A stretch of DNA of 64,000 nucleotides from Methylotenera_A aquatica. Lineage in GTDB: Bacteria > Pseudomonadota > Gammaproteobacteria > Burkholderiales > Methylophilaceae. The notes under the pieces are model-generated. The model was given only the letters and a program-made list of their open reading frames with translations, was not told the DNA's origin and did no database searches. The translations under genes were made by a program, and so were the position numbers. Of the stretch, positions 35,652 to 45,782 are shown piece after piece. The stretch is taken from the NCBI GenBank assembly GCA_965601485.1, contig OZ271846.1, forward strand, positions 1,674,001 to 1,738,000. Direction: 5' to 3'. The first letter of the stretch is position 1. Each line of letters opens with the position of its first letter.

Positions 35652-35989
35652 ATCTTTCCTTATTTAATAAATTCACTTAATTTGCCTCCTGCCATGCGAC
35701 TTTAGGCGTTATTTTGATAGGGGGTCTACGTTCAAAAAATTCAAGTGCAAAATCACTTTGCATTCAAATTTTATCAATCAAAACAGATTGCTTTGACTCT
35801 GTTTTTTAAAAGCATTTAACGGCTAATCAACTGAGTTGTCCTTGCGCATTTTTAGTGCCATAATGCTTTGAGTTGTTACAAAATAATTACATTATTTACA
35901 ACTTACTAGCTATATTCTATTCGTAATTTTTAATTGATTTGCACATCGATGTCGTTTCAGATTTATTCAATAATAGATAGGGAGAAGTC
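35652..35989 (+). other. Upstream region of hppA
   Basis: 338 bp without a gene. It is AT-rich and ends with AGGGAGAAG at about 35978-35986, the ribosome-binding site of hppA. No riboswitch or clear operator was recognised; the promoter should lie in the last 120 bp. Confidence 0.5.
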
Positions 35990-38023
35990 ATGTCAGTCGC
36001 ATTAATAATAACCATTGCAGCAGCCATTTTGGCCGTACTTTACGGCGTCGTAATGAGTAAATGGATTTCCAATTTGCCAGCCGGTAACGCACGCATGCAA
36101 GAAATTGCTGGCGCGATTCAACAAGGTGCCGCTGCCTACTTAGCCAGGCAATATAAAACCATCGCGATTGTGGGTGTGGTTTTAGCCGCATTAGTCGCTT
36201 ATTTTTTAGGTACTACTACTGCAATAGGTTTTGTTGTAGGCGCTCTATTATCAGGTGCTTGTGGCTTTATTGGCATGAACGTGTCTGTAAAAGCCAATGT
36301 TCGCACCGCGCAAGCGGCTACAAACGGTATTGCGCCTGCGTTTGATGTAGCCTTTAAGGGCGGCGCTGTGACTGGCATGTTGGTGGTAGGCTTAGGCCTG
36401 CTAGGCGTTGCTGGTTTTTACTGGTTTTTGGGTGCCGAAAATGCAACCAACTTAGACCCATTAATTGGTTTAGCTTTTGGCTCTTCCCTTATTTCAATCT
36501 TTGCGCGTTTGGGTGGCGGCATCTTTACCAAAGGTGCTGATGTAGGTGCAGACTTGGTGGGTAAAGTTGAAGCGGGGATTCCAGAAGATGACCCACGCAA
36601 CCCAGCGGTAATTGCGGATAACGTTGGCGATAACGTAGGCGATTGTGCAGGTATGGCAGCCGATTTGTTTGAAACTTATGCGGTAACTTTGATTGCCACC
36701 ATGGTATTGGGTGGCTTGCTAATTACCGATGCAGGCGCAAATGGCATTCTCTACCCATTGATGTTAGGTGCGGTGTCTATCGTTGCTTCTATTATTGGTT
36801 GCTTCTTTGTTAAAGCATCGCCTGGTATGAAAAACGTGATGCCAGCGCTATATAAAGGCTTGGCGGTAGCAGGCGTTTTATCCTTAATCGCATTCTACTT
36901 CGTGACGCAACAATTGTTCCCGCAAGGCTTAACAGCAGGCGAATTAACCATTTCTGCCAATCAATTATTTGGCTCATGCGCAGTGGGTTTAGTATTAACA
37001 GCGGCTTTAGTTTGGATTACTGAATACTACACAGGTACACAGTACGCACCTGTGCAGCATGTAGCGCAAGCTTCTACTACTGGCCATGCCACTAATATTA
37101 TTGCAGGTATTGGTATCTCAATGAAATCAACGGCTTGGCCTGTGCTTTCAGTATGTTTAGCTATTTGGACATCCTACCATTTAGGTGGTTTATATGGCAT
37201 TGCGATTGCGGCAACATCGATGTTAAGCATGGCAGGTATTGTGGTGGCACTTGATGCTTATGGCCCTATTACCGATAACGCAGGCGGTATTGCAGAGATG
37301 GCTGGCTTACCAGCAGAAGTGCGTGACGTAACTGACCCTTTAGATGCGGTTGGCAATACCACCAAAGCGGTGACCAAAGGCTATGCTATTGGCTCTGCTG
37401 GTTTGGCCGCATTGGTATTGTTTGCCGATTACACTCACAAATTAGAAGGTGCTGGCATTGATGTGAAGTTTGATTTAAGCGACCCAATGGTGATTATCGG
37501 CTTGTTTATTGGTGGCTTAATCCCCTTCCTTTTTGCTGCGATGGCGATGGAAGCGGTAGGCCGTGCGGCAGGTGCGGTGGTAGAAGAAGTGCGCCGTCAG
37601 TTCCGCGATATAAAAGGCATTATGGAAGGCACAGCCAAGCCAGAGTACGGCAAAGCGGTAGATATGCTAACTTCAGCGGCGATTAAAGAAATGATGGTGC
37701 CATCTCTACTTCCAGTCGCTGTGCCAATTGCAGTTGGCTTGATATTAGGCCCTGTGGCATTGGGTGGTTTATTAATGGGTACAATTGTCACTGGTTTATT
37801 TGTGGCGATTTCAATGTGTACCGGTGGTGGCGCTTGGGATAATGCCAAAAAATACATTGAAGATGGTAAACACGGCGGCAAAGGTTCAGATGCGCATAAA
37901 GCGGCTGTAACAGGTGACACTGTAGGCGACCCATACAAAGATACGGCAGGCCCTGCAGTGAACCCATTGATTAAAATTATCAATATTGTGGCGCTGTTAA
38001 TTGTGCCATTGCTTCATGTTTAG
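35990..38023 (+). CDS. hppA: Membrane proton-translocating pyrophosphatase, K+-independent type
   Basis: Hydrolyses pyrophosphate and pumps protons across the membrane. 677 residues, about 16 membrane helices. The catalytic signature DVGADLVGKVEAGIPEDDPRNPAVIADNVGD contains DVGADLVGKVE (184-194). The K+-dependence position reads GNTTKAVT, with Lys459 and Thr462, the combination of K+-independent enzymes; the K+-dependent group has Ala at the first position. The C-terminal acidic site is TGDTVGDPYKDTAGPAVNP. A soluble pyrophosphatase (ppa) lies 3 kb away, so pyrophosphate can be used either for energy or simply removed. PPi-driven pumps are frequent in RuMP methylotrophs. Confidence 0.96.
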   Translation: MSVALIITIAAAILAVLYGVVMSKWISNLPAGNARMQEIAGAIQQGAAAYLARQYKTIAIVGVVLAALVAYFLGTTTAIGFVVGALLSGACGFIGMNVSVKANVRTAQAATNGIAPAFDVAFKGGAVTGMLVVGLGLLGVAGFYWFLGAENATNLDPLIGLAFGSSLISIFARLGGGIFTKGADVGADLVGKVEAGIPEDDPRNPAVIADNVGDNVGDCAGMAADLFETYAVTLIATMVLGGLLITDAGANGILYPLMLGAVSIVASIIGCFFVKASPGMKNVMPALYKGLAVAGVLSLIAFYFVTQQLFPQGLTAGELTISANQLFGSCAVGLVLTAALVWITEYYTGTQYAPVQHVAQASTTGHATNIIAGIGISMKSTAWPVLSVCLAIWTSYHLGGLYGIAIAATSMLSMAGIVVALDAYGPITDNAGGIAEMAGLPAEVRDVTDPLDAVGNTTKAVTKGYAIGSAGLAALVLFADYTHKLEGAGIDVKFDLSDPMVIIGLFIGGLIPFLFAAMAMEAVGRAAGAVVEEVRRQFRDIKGIMEGTAKPEYGKAVDMLTSAAIKEMMVPSLLPVAVPIAVGLILGPVALGGLLMGTIVTGLFVAISMCTGGGAWDNAKKYIEDGKHGGKGSDAHKAAVTGDTVGDPYKDTAGPAVNPLIKIINIVALLIVPLLHV

Positions 38024-38035
38024 TTTTTACTAATT

Positions 38036-38077
38036 AAAAAAGGTGACTCCGAATTGAAACGCGGGGTCGCCTTTTTT
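38036..38077. terminator. Terminator between hppA and ppc
   Basis: AGGTGACTCC pairs with GGGGTCGCCT (with G-T pairs), with a 12-nt loop, preceded by an A-run and followed by six Ts. It ends hppA and, because it is symmetrical, also the convergent ppc. Confidence 0.85.
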
Positions 38078-38089
38078 GTTGCCAGTTGT

Positions 38090-40881
38090 TTAACCCGTAT
38101 TTCTTAACCCAGCTGCAATACCATTAATGGTTAACTGAATCGCCAGCTTCAGCTTTTCATCGGTTTCACCAGCACGGTAGCGCTTGATGAGTTCCACTTG
38201 CAAATGATTGAGCGGATCTAAATAGGGTAAACGATTGCGAATTGAATAGGCCAGAGTTGGATTGCTGTTTAATCTTTCTGTGCATTCCTGCAACAAGTTA
38301 AGCGCCTGTGTAGTGAGCTCATACTCTGCTTCTATACGTCTAAAAATATTCTCTCTTAGCTGTTTGTCTGTCACCAAATGTGCATAGTGGCGTGCTACTA
38401 CTAAATCTGTTTTAGCTAACACCATATCCACATTGGCGATTAAGGTTTTAAACAATGGCCAAACTGCTAACATTTCTTGCAGGTTTTTTAGGCGGCTCTC
38501 ATATGCACTTTCATCTTGATGCAAATATTGGTTTATCGCACTGCCTAAGCCATACCAGCCTGGCAATAATAATCGGCACTGACCCCAAGAAAAACCCCAA
38601 GGAATCGCGCGTAAATCTTCAATACGCCGCGTCGATTTTCTTGCGGCTGGTCGGCTGCCAATATTCAATTCGGCGATTTCTGAAATAGGCGTTGCGTTAA
38701 AAAAGTAATCGGCAAAGCCGGGGGTTTCGTAAACCAAACTGCGGTAGCTAGTCATGGCAGTGGTAGACAAATCTTCCATCACAACTTCAAAGGTGCGGCG
38801 CTTTTCTGGTCTTAATGCGTTATCAGGCAGCAAAGTGGCATCCATTGTGGCCGCCAACAGCGTTTCTAAGTGCTGACGACCCACTTTTGGGTCGGCATAT
38901 TTATTGGCGATAATTTCACCTTGCTCAGTTAAGCGAATTTGCGCATCTACCGTACCGCTTGGTTGCGCCATAATAGCTTGATAAGTTGGCCCGCCTCCGC
39001 GCCCAACTGTTCCGCCACGCCCATGAAACAAACGAAGCTTGATTTTGGCTTGGCTAAACAGCTCAACTAAAGATACTTCGGCTTTGTATAATTCCCAATT
39101 TGAGGTTAAAAATCCGCCATCTTTATTGCTGTCTGAGTAGCCCAACATTATTTCTTGCTCATTGCCCTGATTGCGCAGCACATAGCGAATTCCCAACAAG
39201 CTCAACCATTGCCCCATAATCATGGGCGCGTTGCGTAAATCGGCAATAGTTTCAAATAGCGGCACAATATTCAGCGCCAATTGGATTTTTTGCGATCCCC
39301 AAATGCCTTTTAGCAAGCCCGTTTCTTTTTGCAGCAAGGCCACTTCCAATAAATCGGATAGAGTTTCGGTATGCGAAATAATGTATTGCTTAATGGTGCG
39401 GTTGCCAAATTGTTGCTTAATATCGCGCGCCTTGTTAAGTACATCAATTTCACTGAGCATCAACTCAGAATATTGCTGATAGGGCGAAAACAATAAGCGC
39501 GGCTGTTTTAGCTCATCCAATAAAGTCTTGATTTTCTCCTCTTCAGTAAGCTCATCGTATTCAAAATCGTAACCTGCTTTATTAAATAGCTCTTTAATTA
39601 TCGCTTCATGCACGTCTGACGATTGGCGAATATCCAACGTCGCCAAATGAAATCCAAACGTTTCGATGGCTTTGATTAATTTACCCAAACGCGCATAAAT
39701 CAGCGCTTCACCGCCAAACTCTTTTAACGAATCCACTAGCACATTCAATTCCGCCAGCAAATCAGTGGCATGACGATAAGGCTCGGCTTGATAGGCATTT
39801 TCGCGCAATTCTAATTGCGGTAACAATTGTTTGCAGGTTGCAATTAATCGATCGTAAATGCCATTTAGTGCCAGCCGATAAGGCTCATCCAATCGATGTG
39901 GCGATTGGTCTAATGATAAATTGGCCAGCACCAACAACGCAGGATTCACATTCACCAATCGCGTAGAAATCGATAACTCACGCCGCAGCGCATCAAGTTG
40001 TTTTAAATAAAACTTAAACGCAGTGGCGCTTTGCATACCAACGGCTTGCGTCAAGGTTGCCCCATTCACAAACGGGTTTCCATCGCGATCGCCACCTATC
40101 CAGCTGCCCATCTGTAAAAAACTAGGTAATTGAAAAGGCTTTTTCAGTTCTGCGGCATATTGTTTATTTAAATCGCGCTCTAAATCCTGCAGAATTTCTG
40201 GAATCATATTCAAAAATGTGGTTTCGTAATAGCTCAGTGCATTTTCAATTTCATTGACGACTGTGAGCTTTGAAAAGCGCACAATGCGCGTTTGCCACAA
40301 TGAGCAAACTGCTGCCTGAATCAGTAAATCATTTTGTTGCAGCTCACGTTTTGAAATTAAATTGGCGCGCTCTGCCAGCAAAAAAGATAATTTATGCTCA
40401 ATATCTAAAATGCTTTTGCGCTGAACTTCTGTGGGATGCGCCGTTAACACAGGCGAAACCAGCGCATCTTTAAAAAACGCTTCTACTGCCTTAAAAGGCA
40501 AGGCTTGGCGTGCGATTTCATCTACTGAAAAAGCAAGCCTGGCAATAACTTATCTTCATTTAAAAGGGTTTGCTGACGTGCGAATAAATCTTCAGCAATA
40601 TTCACCAAATGCTTAAAGTAACTAAAAGCGCGCACCACCGAAATCGTTTGCTGTAGCGATAAATTTTTAAGTAGAATTTCTAAAGCCAACCTGGCATTTT
40701 GATCATTTTCACGGTGAAATTTAACCGCCACCTGACGGATTCTTTCAACTAAATCAAAGGTATCTTTGCCATCTTTAGCCAAAATAGTTGCACCAAGCAC
40801 ACGGCCCAAATAGCGAATATTATTTTTTAAAACTAAATTTTGTTGATATAGGTTAATAGCTTGCATTGATGTGTCGTTCAT
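38090..40881 (-). pseudogene. ppc: Phosphoenolpyruvate carboxylase, interrupted by one frameshift
   Basis: Carboxylates phosphoenolpyruvate to oxaloacetate. The N-terminal piece (40881 down to 40522, 119 codons, MNDTSMQAINLYQ...NEDKLLPGLLFQ) ends at a TAG. The rest continues in another frame from about 40535 to 38090 (SVDEIARQALPFKAVEAFF...). Adding one T to the TTTTT run at about 40529-40533 joins both into about 925 residues, the family length. All key motifs survive: TAHPTEVQRKS, IGGDRDGNP, GYSDSNKDGG, FHGRGGTVGRGGGP and the C-terminal INGIAAGLRNTG, which matches the usual end. Only one lesion was found, in a homopolymer, so a sequencing error or a very recent mutation are both possible. 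Confidence 0.88.
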
Positions 40882-41063
40882 ATAATTGCCGTTAATCGTT
40901 ATTTAAACAATATAAGCAAAATCTACACCATGCATTAAATTACAAATAAAACTATTGTAAACATATAGTTACATTTAATTTAAATTATAAACCAGCAGTA
41001 GTTGCACGTTTAATGTGCATGCTGATGATATGATTTAATATTGAGGTGCAGGTGATTAAATAC

Positions 41064-41090
41064 AAAAAAGGCAGCCTAAGCTGCCTTTTT
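41064..41090 (-). terminator. Terminator of ppa
   Basis: AAGGCAGC / GCTGCCTT stem with loop CTAA, flanked by A- and T-runs, 40 bp past the ppa stop codon. Confidence 0.9.
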
Positions 41091-41130
41091 ATTTACACTA
41101 TTAATGCGTATTTTAACATTCCAAGCAATT

Positions 41131-41679
41131 TTAAAATGCAGGTTTAACTTCCGCATTATTGTAATTAGCTACGCCCTCTAAAATTTCTTTCTTAGCCGCT
41201 TCAATATCGCCCCAGCCATTAATTTTCACCCATTTGCCTTTATCTAAATCTTTATAATGCTCAAAAAAGTGAGAAATCATTTCTAAACGCCAAGTTGAAA
41301 CATCGGTATAGCTTTTTAAATGGCCATATAAACCACATACCTTAGGCACTGGCACCGCAAATACTTTTGCGTCCAAACCAGCTTCATCTTCCATTAACAA
41401 CACGCCCAATGGACGGCAACGCACAACCACTCCTGGAATCAATGGCACTGGTGTCATCACCAATACATCAACTGGGTCACCATCATCGGCTAATGTGTGC
41501 GGGATGTAGCCGTAATTAGTTGGATATTGCATTGCAGTACCCATAAAACGGTCTACAAAAATCGCGCCGCTGTCTTTATCGACTTCATATTTAACAGGGT
41601 CGCCCTGCATAGGAATTTCGATAATAACATTGAAATCATTGGGTAAATCTAAGCCTGATGGTACTTGGTTTAAAGACAT
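41131..41679 (-). CDS. ppa: Inorganic pyrophosphatase
   Basis: Family I soluble pyrophosphatase, 182 residues. Motifs: VIIEIPMQGDPVKYEVDKDSG near the N-terminus, the metal-binding DDGDPVDVLV, and FAVPVPKVCGLYGHLKSYTDV with FFEHYKDLDKGKWVKINGW. It removes the pyrophosphate made in biosynthesis. It is the neighbour of ppc on the same strand and of hppA beyond it, so both a soluble and a membrane PPase are encoded within 6 kb. Confidence 0.97.
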   Translation of the reverse strand: MSLNQVPSGLDLPNDFNVIIEIPMQGDPVKYEVDKDSGAIFVDRFMGTAMQYPTNYGYIPHTLADDGDPVDVLVMTPVPLIPGVVVRCRPLGVLLMEDEAGLDAKVFAVPVPKVCGLYGHLKSYTDVSTWRLEMISHFFEHYKDLDKGKWVKINGWGDIEAAKKEILEGVANYNNAEVKPAF

Positions 41680-41772
41680 GTTGAGAATAGCCTTGAACTA
41701 AAAAACGGCATTATACGTGACAAATGTAAATGCTTGATTGCTAACAATTGAAAATTATTAAGAGGCGGCTTG

Positions 41773-42383
41773 TTAACGCTTAGAAAATTGATGCCAAACT
41801 TTGCTTAAAACAAAAAATACAATCACCATTGCCAAGCCCATGATAGTAATTGCACTTGGATGATTTTTTACCAGTGGAATGTTGCCAAAAAATAACCCGC
41901 TAATACGCAAATTAACACCCAAATAATTGACCCAATCGATGCTGAACGCACAAATTTTAAAAAAACCATTTGTGTTAAGCCCGCCAAAAATATTGCAACG
42001 GTGCGGATAACGGGTAAAAAAGGTGAAAACAAAAAGCTTTTTTTGCCATTCTGGTCTTAAAACACGTGGGTTTTATCTAACGCCGATTGGTTGGGCCATT
42101 TTAAAAAATCCACAAAAAACGCCTGCCCCAACGTTTTTCCTAAAAAATAGCCACTGATATTCCCCAATGCCGCCGCTAAAATCAGCACGGTATCTAGCAG
42201 CCAAATATTCAACATTGATGCCGCACACACCGCACAGCATACAAATAAAAACGTATTACTAGGTAGAAAAAAGAATGGCAAGACGCCAATTTTTTAAAAA
42301 ATCACACCAAACAGAATGAAATAAACCAGATTGGCGTGCATGGCGATGAGATTAGGCAAACGTGCATCAAAATTTAAAATCAT
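41773..42383 (-). pseudogene. DedA family membrane protein, disrupted
   Basis: From ATG 42383 (MILNFDARLPNLIAMHANLVYFILFG) the frame meets TAA after GVIF, then continues as LPFFFLPSNTFLFV, LNIWLLDTVLILAAALGNISGYFLGKTLGQ to a second TAA after THVF, then SPFLPVIRTVAIFLAGLTQM, and finally shifts frame into NIPLVKNHPSAITIMGLA and ends at 41773. This is the order of the DedA/SNARE-associated family (phospholipid flippase-like); relatives have PFLPGDSLLF and RFxPxVRT. Two stops and one frameshift make it nonfunctional. Confidence 0.85.
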
Positions 42384-42411
42384 TTGCCAAAATTCTATCA
42401 CACTAGTTTTC

Positions 42412-42684
42412 TCATATTAATTCAGCTCTGCATTCAGCTACAATCGCCGATGGTGTAAGCTTTAATGCGCCATATAGCAATAAAGGAATGATCACCACTT
42501 CATCAAGCTGTCCAATAATAGGGATAAAATCAGGGATTAAATCAAATGGCATCAACAAATAACCAATCGCCAACCATAGTAATGCTTTAGCTAAAAGTGG
42601 TGTTTGCGGATGTTTTTGCAGGCGTTGGTAAAAAACAAATTCTGCTTTTAGGCGCTCGGCTATCTGTTTTAGCTTTCCCAACAT
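42412..42684 (-). CDS. DUF1232 (YkvA-like) membrane protein
   Basis: 90 residues. The DUF1232 core is visible as TPLLAKALLWLAIGYLLMPFDLIPDFIPIIGQLDEVVII, with two hydrophobic segments. The family's function is unknown. The start is ATG 42682-42684 (MLGKLKQIAERLK). It lies 5 bp after purC on the same strand, so it is probably cotranscribed with it. Confidence 0.88.
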   Translation of the reverse strand: MLGKLKQIAERLKAEFVFYQRLQKHPQTPLLAKALLWLAIGYLLMPFDLIPDFIPIIGQLDEVVIIPLLLYGALKLTPSAIVAECRAELI

Positions 42685-42689
42685 AAAAA

Positions 42690-43595
42690 CTAAATCAGTT
42701 TTTTTCCCGTTAACTTTTCAAATGCTTCTAAATATTTTTCAGAGGTGCGCTGCGCCACATCCTCTGGCAGGGCAGGTGCTGGAGGCGCCTTGTTCCATTG
42801 AATACTTTCCAGCCAATCGCGCAAATATTGTTTATCGTAACTGGGTGGATTACTGCCAACTTTATAGCTTTCTGCTGGCCAAAAACGCGATGAGTCAGGC
42901 GTCAAAACTTCATCCATCACATGCAGCACACTATTGCTATCTAGCCCAAATTCAAATTTGGTATCGGCAATTATTATGCCACGCGTTAAGGCATATTCGG
43001 CAGCTTCGCTGTAAAGCTGAATTGCTACATTAGCAACCTTTTCTGCCATCTCTACGCCAATTAGTGCGGCACATTGGTCTAAGCTGATATTTTCATCATG
43101 GTCACCTACGGCAGCTTTAGATGAGGGCGTAAAAATTGGTGTTGGTAATTTTGAAGCTTCTTGTAAGCCTGATGGCAAGACAATGCCGCACACGGTGCCA
43201 TTGGCTTTGTATTCTTTCCAACCGCTACCCACCAAATAGCCACGCACAATGGCTTCAATCGGCAAGGGTTTGAGCCTTTTCACCACTACGGCACGGCTTA
43301 AATTGCCTGTACCCAATTGTGCTTTGTCGTCTGCTGCCACCACTGTTTCAGGCTCAATACCCGTTAAATGATTAGGTACTAGATGTTGCAGTTTTTCAAA
43401 CCAAAAATTCGCCATCTGAGTAAGCATAGCGCCTTTATTAGCAATACCTGTAGGCAAAATCACATCAAATGCGGATAATCTATCGGTACTCACTAGCAAC
43501 ATTGTGCTGTCATCAATCGCATAAATATCGCGCACTTTTCCTTGATGAATAAGGCATAGGCTTTGAAGATTGGTTTTTAAAAGTGGTGCGCTCAT
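42690..43595 (-). CDS. purC: Phosphoribosylaminoimidazole-succinocarboxamide synthase
   Basis: Makes SAICAR from CAIR and aspartate in purine synthesis. 301 residues, the longer form common in betaproteobacteria. Motifs: HQGKVRDIYAIDDSTMLLVSTDRLSAFDVILP, VKRLKPLPIEAIVRGYLVGSGWKEY, and LIIADTKFEFGLD-like (GIIIADTKFEFG). In many betaproteobacteria purC follows gap-pgk-pyk-fba; here it follows the broken pyk with no fba between them. Confidence 0.97.
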   Translation of the reverse strand: MSAPLLKTNLQSLCLIHQGKVRDIYAIDDSTMLLVSTDRLSAFDVILPTGIANKGAMLTQMANFWFEKLQHLVPNHLTGIEPETVVAADDKAQLGTGNLSRAVVVKRLKPLPIEAIVRGYLVGSGWKEYKANGTVCGIVLPSGLQEASKLPTPIFTPSSKAAVGDHDENISLDQCAALIGVEMAEKVANVAIQLYSEAAEYALTRGIIIADTKFEFGLDSNSVLHVMDEVLTPDSSRFWPAESYKVGSNPPSYDKQYLRDWLESIQWNKAPPAPALPEDVAQRTSEKYLEAFEKLTGKKLI

Positions 43596-43682
43596 GATGA
43601 TTATGGCAAGTGGTAAAAGAATTCGATTATAAATTGAGCAAGGTAATTTGCACTAGTCATTTATTTCAGTGATTTATCCACA

Positions 43683-44328
43683 TTATTCGGCTTTAGTTGT
43701 GGCAGCTTGAGTCATCTCATCCACTTTAACCACTTTTAAGGTGTTAGTAACACCTGTACAGTCAATATGCTCTCAATACGTAAATAGCACGGCATTTTTT
43801 AAATCTTCTTTATCTTTTAAGCTTAAAGTATATGCAGATAAGCCAACTCCGTCGCGATTAATGACTTTATTATTACTTAGCAAACCGCCGCTTAAAATTA
43901 TGCAGTGAATCTGATTACCCTTAATGTGATCTACTTGCAGGGTGAACTGGCCATCATCCAGTAATAACCACATCCTTTATCACTTCTTGCGGCAGTGTTT
44001 TGTAATCCAAGCCCACTTTTTCTTGATTAACTAATTCGAAATCGGCATCTAATATAAATAATTCAGCCGTTTTTAAGTGAAACTTTACCTAATTCAAATT
44101 TACTAATTTTGGGTCTTGCAAATCCCACAGCACACAGACTGGGCGACCTAATTTGGGTGCAATATTCCGCACAATTTCAGGACGGGCAATATACTCATCA
44201 GTACTTCCATGCAAAAAAATTAGCCGCACCACATTAATTCCTACCGAAATCAGACTTGCAATCATTTTTTCGCTGCTAGAGGCTGGGCCTAATGTAGCAA
44301 CAATCTTGATTTTAGGTAACATCGTCAT
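43683..44328 (-). pseudogene. pyk: Pyruvate kinase remnant with large internal deletion
   Basis: The N-terminal 79 codons from ATG 44328 (MTMLPKIKIVATLGPASSS, then NVVRLIFLHGSTDEY and RPVCVLWDLQDPK) are pyruvate kinase, but conserved residues are changed (N-F-SHG to I-F-LHG, DLQGPK to DLQDPK) and a stop follows. A second piece (43973-43773, LLLDDGQFTLQV, GGLLSNNKVINRDGVGL, LKDKEDLKNAV) is the next part of the enzyme, in another frame. It then jumps to FTY...GVTNTLKVVKVDE, which looks like the extreme C-terminus. About 300 codons of the barrel and C-domain are missing, so the gene cannot work. Confidence 0.88.
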
Positions 44329-44394
44329 TTTGGTCCTTATTTAATTGATAAATCAATAGACCAGAAACTTACTTCAAAAGCATACCGTAAAAAT

Positions 44395-44420
44395 AAAAAT
44401 GGGGCACCAGCCCCATTTTT
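44395..44420 (-). terminator. Terminator of pgk
   Basis: Stem ATGGGGC / GCCCCAT with loop ACCA and flanking A- and T-runs, 24 bp past the pgk stop. It separates pgk from the pyk remnant. Confidence 0.9.
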
Positions 44421-44443
44421 ATTGAACTCGAAAATACCCTAAA

Positions 44444-45625
44444 CTAAAACTTTGCGCGGCTTTCTAAAATCTCGACTGCTGGCAATGTCTTGCCTTCTAA
44501 AAATTCTAAAAACGCACCACCAGCGGTAGAAATATAGCTAATCTTATCGTAAATATCGTATTTTTGAATCGCTGCAATTGTGTCGCCGCCGCCCGCCAAG
44601 GTAAATGCTTTTGTATTAGCAATGGCATGCGCAATGGTTTTGGTACCCTCACCAAATTGGTCAAACTCAAACACGCCAACCGGGCCGTTCCAAACCACTG
44701 TACCTGCATTTTTAATAATCTCAGCTAATACATTAGCAGATTTCGCACCGATATCAAAAATCATATCGTCCGCTTCAACTGAAGCCGCGTCTTTATTCAC
44801 TGCTGGCTCATTGGCATCAAACTTTTTACCGCAAACCACATCCACTGCAATCGGTACTGCTGCGCCTCTTTGGCTCATTTTATCCATTAAGTTACGCGCC
44901 ACTGGTACTAAATCATCTTCACAAAGTGATTTGCCCACTTCAAAACCAGCTGCTTTTAAAAAGGTATTAGCAATCCCACCACCAACCACCATTTGGTCTA
45001 CCTTTTCAGACAAACTTTCTAAAACGGTTAATTTAGTTGAAACTTTGCTGCCGCCAACAATCGCCACCATTGGGCGTGCTGGATTCAACAAAGCTTTGGT
45101 TAGCGCATCTAACTCCTCTGTCAACAACAGACCTGCACAGGCGATTGGCGCAAACTTCGCTACGCCATGCGTACTGGCTTCTGCACGGTGCGCTGTGCCA
45201 AAAGCATCCATCACAAATACATCGCACAGTTTTGCATAAGCCTGCGCGGTTTCGTCTTTGTTCTTTTTTTCGCCGACGTTAAATCGGCAATTTTCTAAAA
45301 CCACCAATTCACCTGCCGCCACTTCAAAACCACCTCTTACCCAATCTTTAACTAAACGTACTGGCTTGTTTAATTTGGCTGAAATCACATCCACGACTGG
45401 TTTAAGTGAGTTTTCTTCTGAATAAACGCCTTCTTCTGGCCGCCCTAAATGCGATGTCACCATCACATGAGCGCCCTGTTTCAAGGCGCATTCAATGGTT
45501 GCCATACTAGCCGTAATTCGCGCATCAGAAGTCACTTTACCATCTGCGACAGGAACGTTTAAATCGGAACGAATTAGTACGCGTTTGCCAGATAAATCTA
45601 AGTCAGTGATTTTGATAAATTTCAT
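44444..45625 (-). CDS. pgk: Phosphoglycerate kinase
   Basis: Interconverts 1,3-bisphosphoglycerate and 3-phosphoglycerate with ADP/ATP. 393 residues from ATG 45625 (MKFIKITDLDLSGK); a TTG four codons upstream is not needed. Motifs: RVLIRSDLNVPV, TSHLGRPEE, the hinge AIVGGSKVSTKLTVLESL, NGPVGVFEFDQF and the C-terminal FTLAGGGDTIAAIQ, where GGGDT binds nucleotide. Follows gap by about 145 bp and ends at its own terminator. Confidence 0.97.
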   Translation of the reverse strand: MKFIKITDLDLSGKRVLIRSDLNVPVADGKVTSDARITASMATIECALKQGAHVMVTSHLGRPEEGVYSEENSLKPVVDVISAKLNKPVRLVKDWVRGGFEVAAGELVVLENCRFNVGEKKNKDETAQAYAKLCDVFVMDAFGTAHRAEASTHGVAKFAPIACAGLLLTEELDALTKALLNPARPMVAIVGGSKVSTKLTVLESLSEKVDQMVVGGGIANTFLKAAGFEVGKSLCEDDLVPVARNLMDKMSQRGAAVPIAVDVVCGKKFDANEPAVNKDAASVEADDMIFDIGAKSANVLAEIIKNAGTVVWNGPVGVFEFDQFGEGTKTIAHAIANTKAFTLAGGGDTIAAIQKYDIYDKISYISTAGGAFLEFLEGKTLPAVEILESRAKF

Positions 45626-45782
45626 TAATTTTCCCAAAATTTTTAGAATTTAGTTAACTGCGTGAGCGGGATAAGATACTAGAAGCAATATGCGCAGAAA
45701 GCGGAACGCTCATAAGCACATGAGCATTTCGAGTACGCTTTAAATCGAATCGTATAACGCCGTAGATTGCCCGCGCAGTCAG

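Noticed and set aside
40522..40545. Programmed -1 frameshift in ppc
   Set aside because: There is no proper X-XXY-YYZ slippery heptamer in the zero frame; a missing T in the homopolymer explains the break more simply. Kept only as an alternative.
44580..45239. 219-codon open frame opposite pgk
   Set aside because: Antisense to a highly conserved gene with all motifs; composition is typical of a shadow frame.
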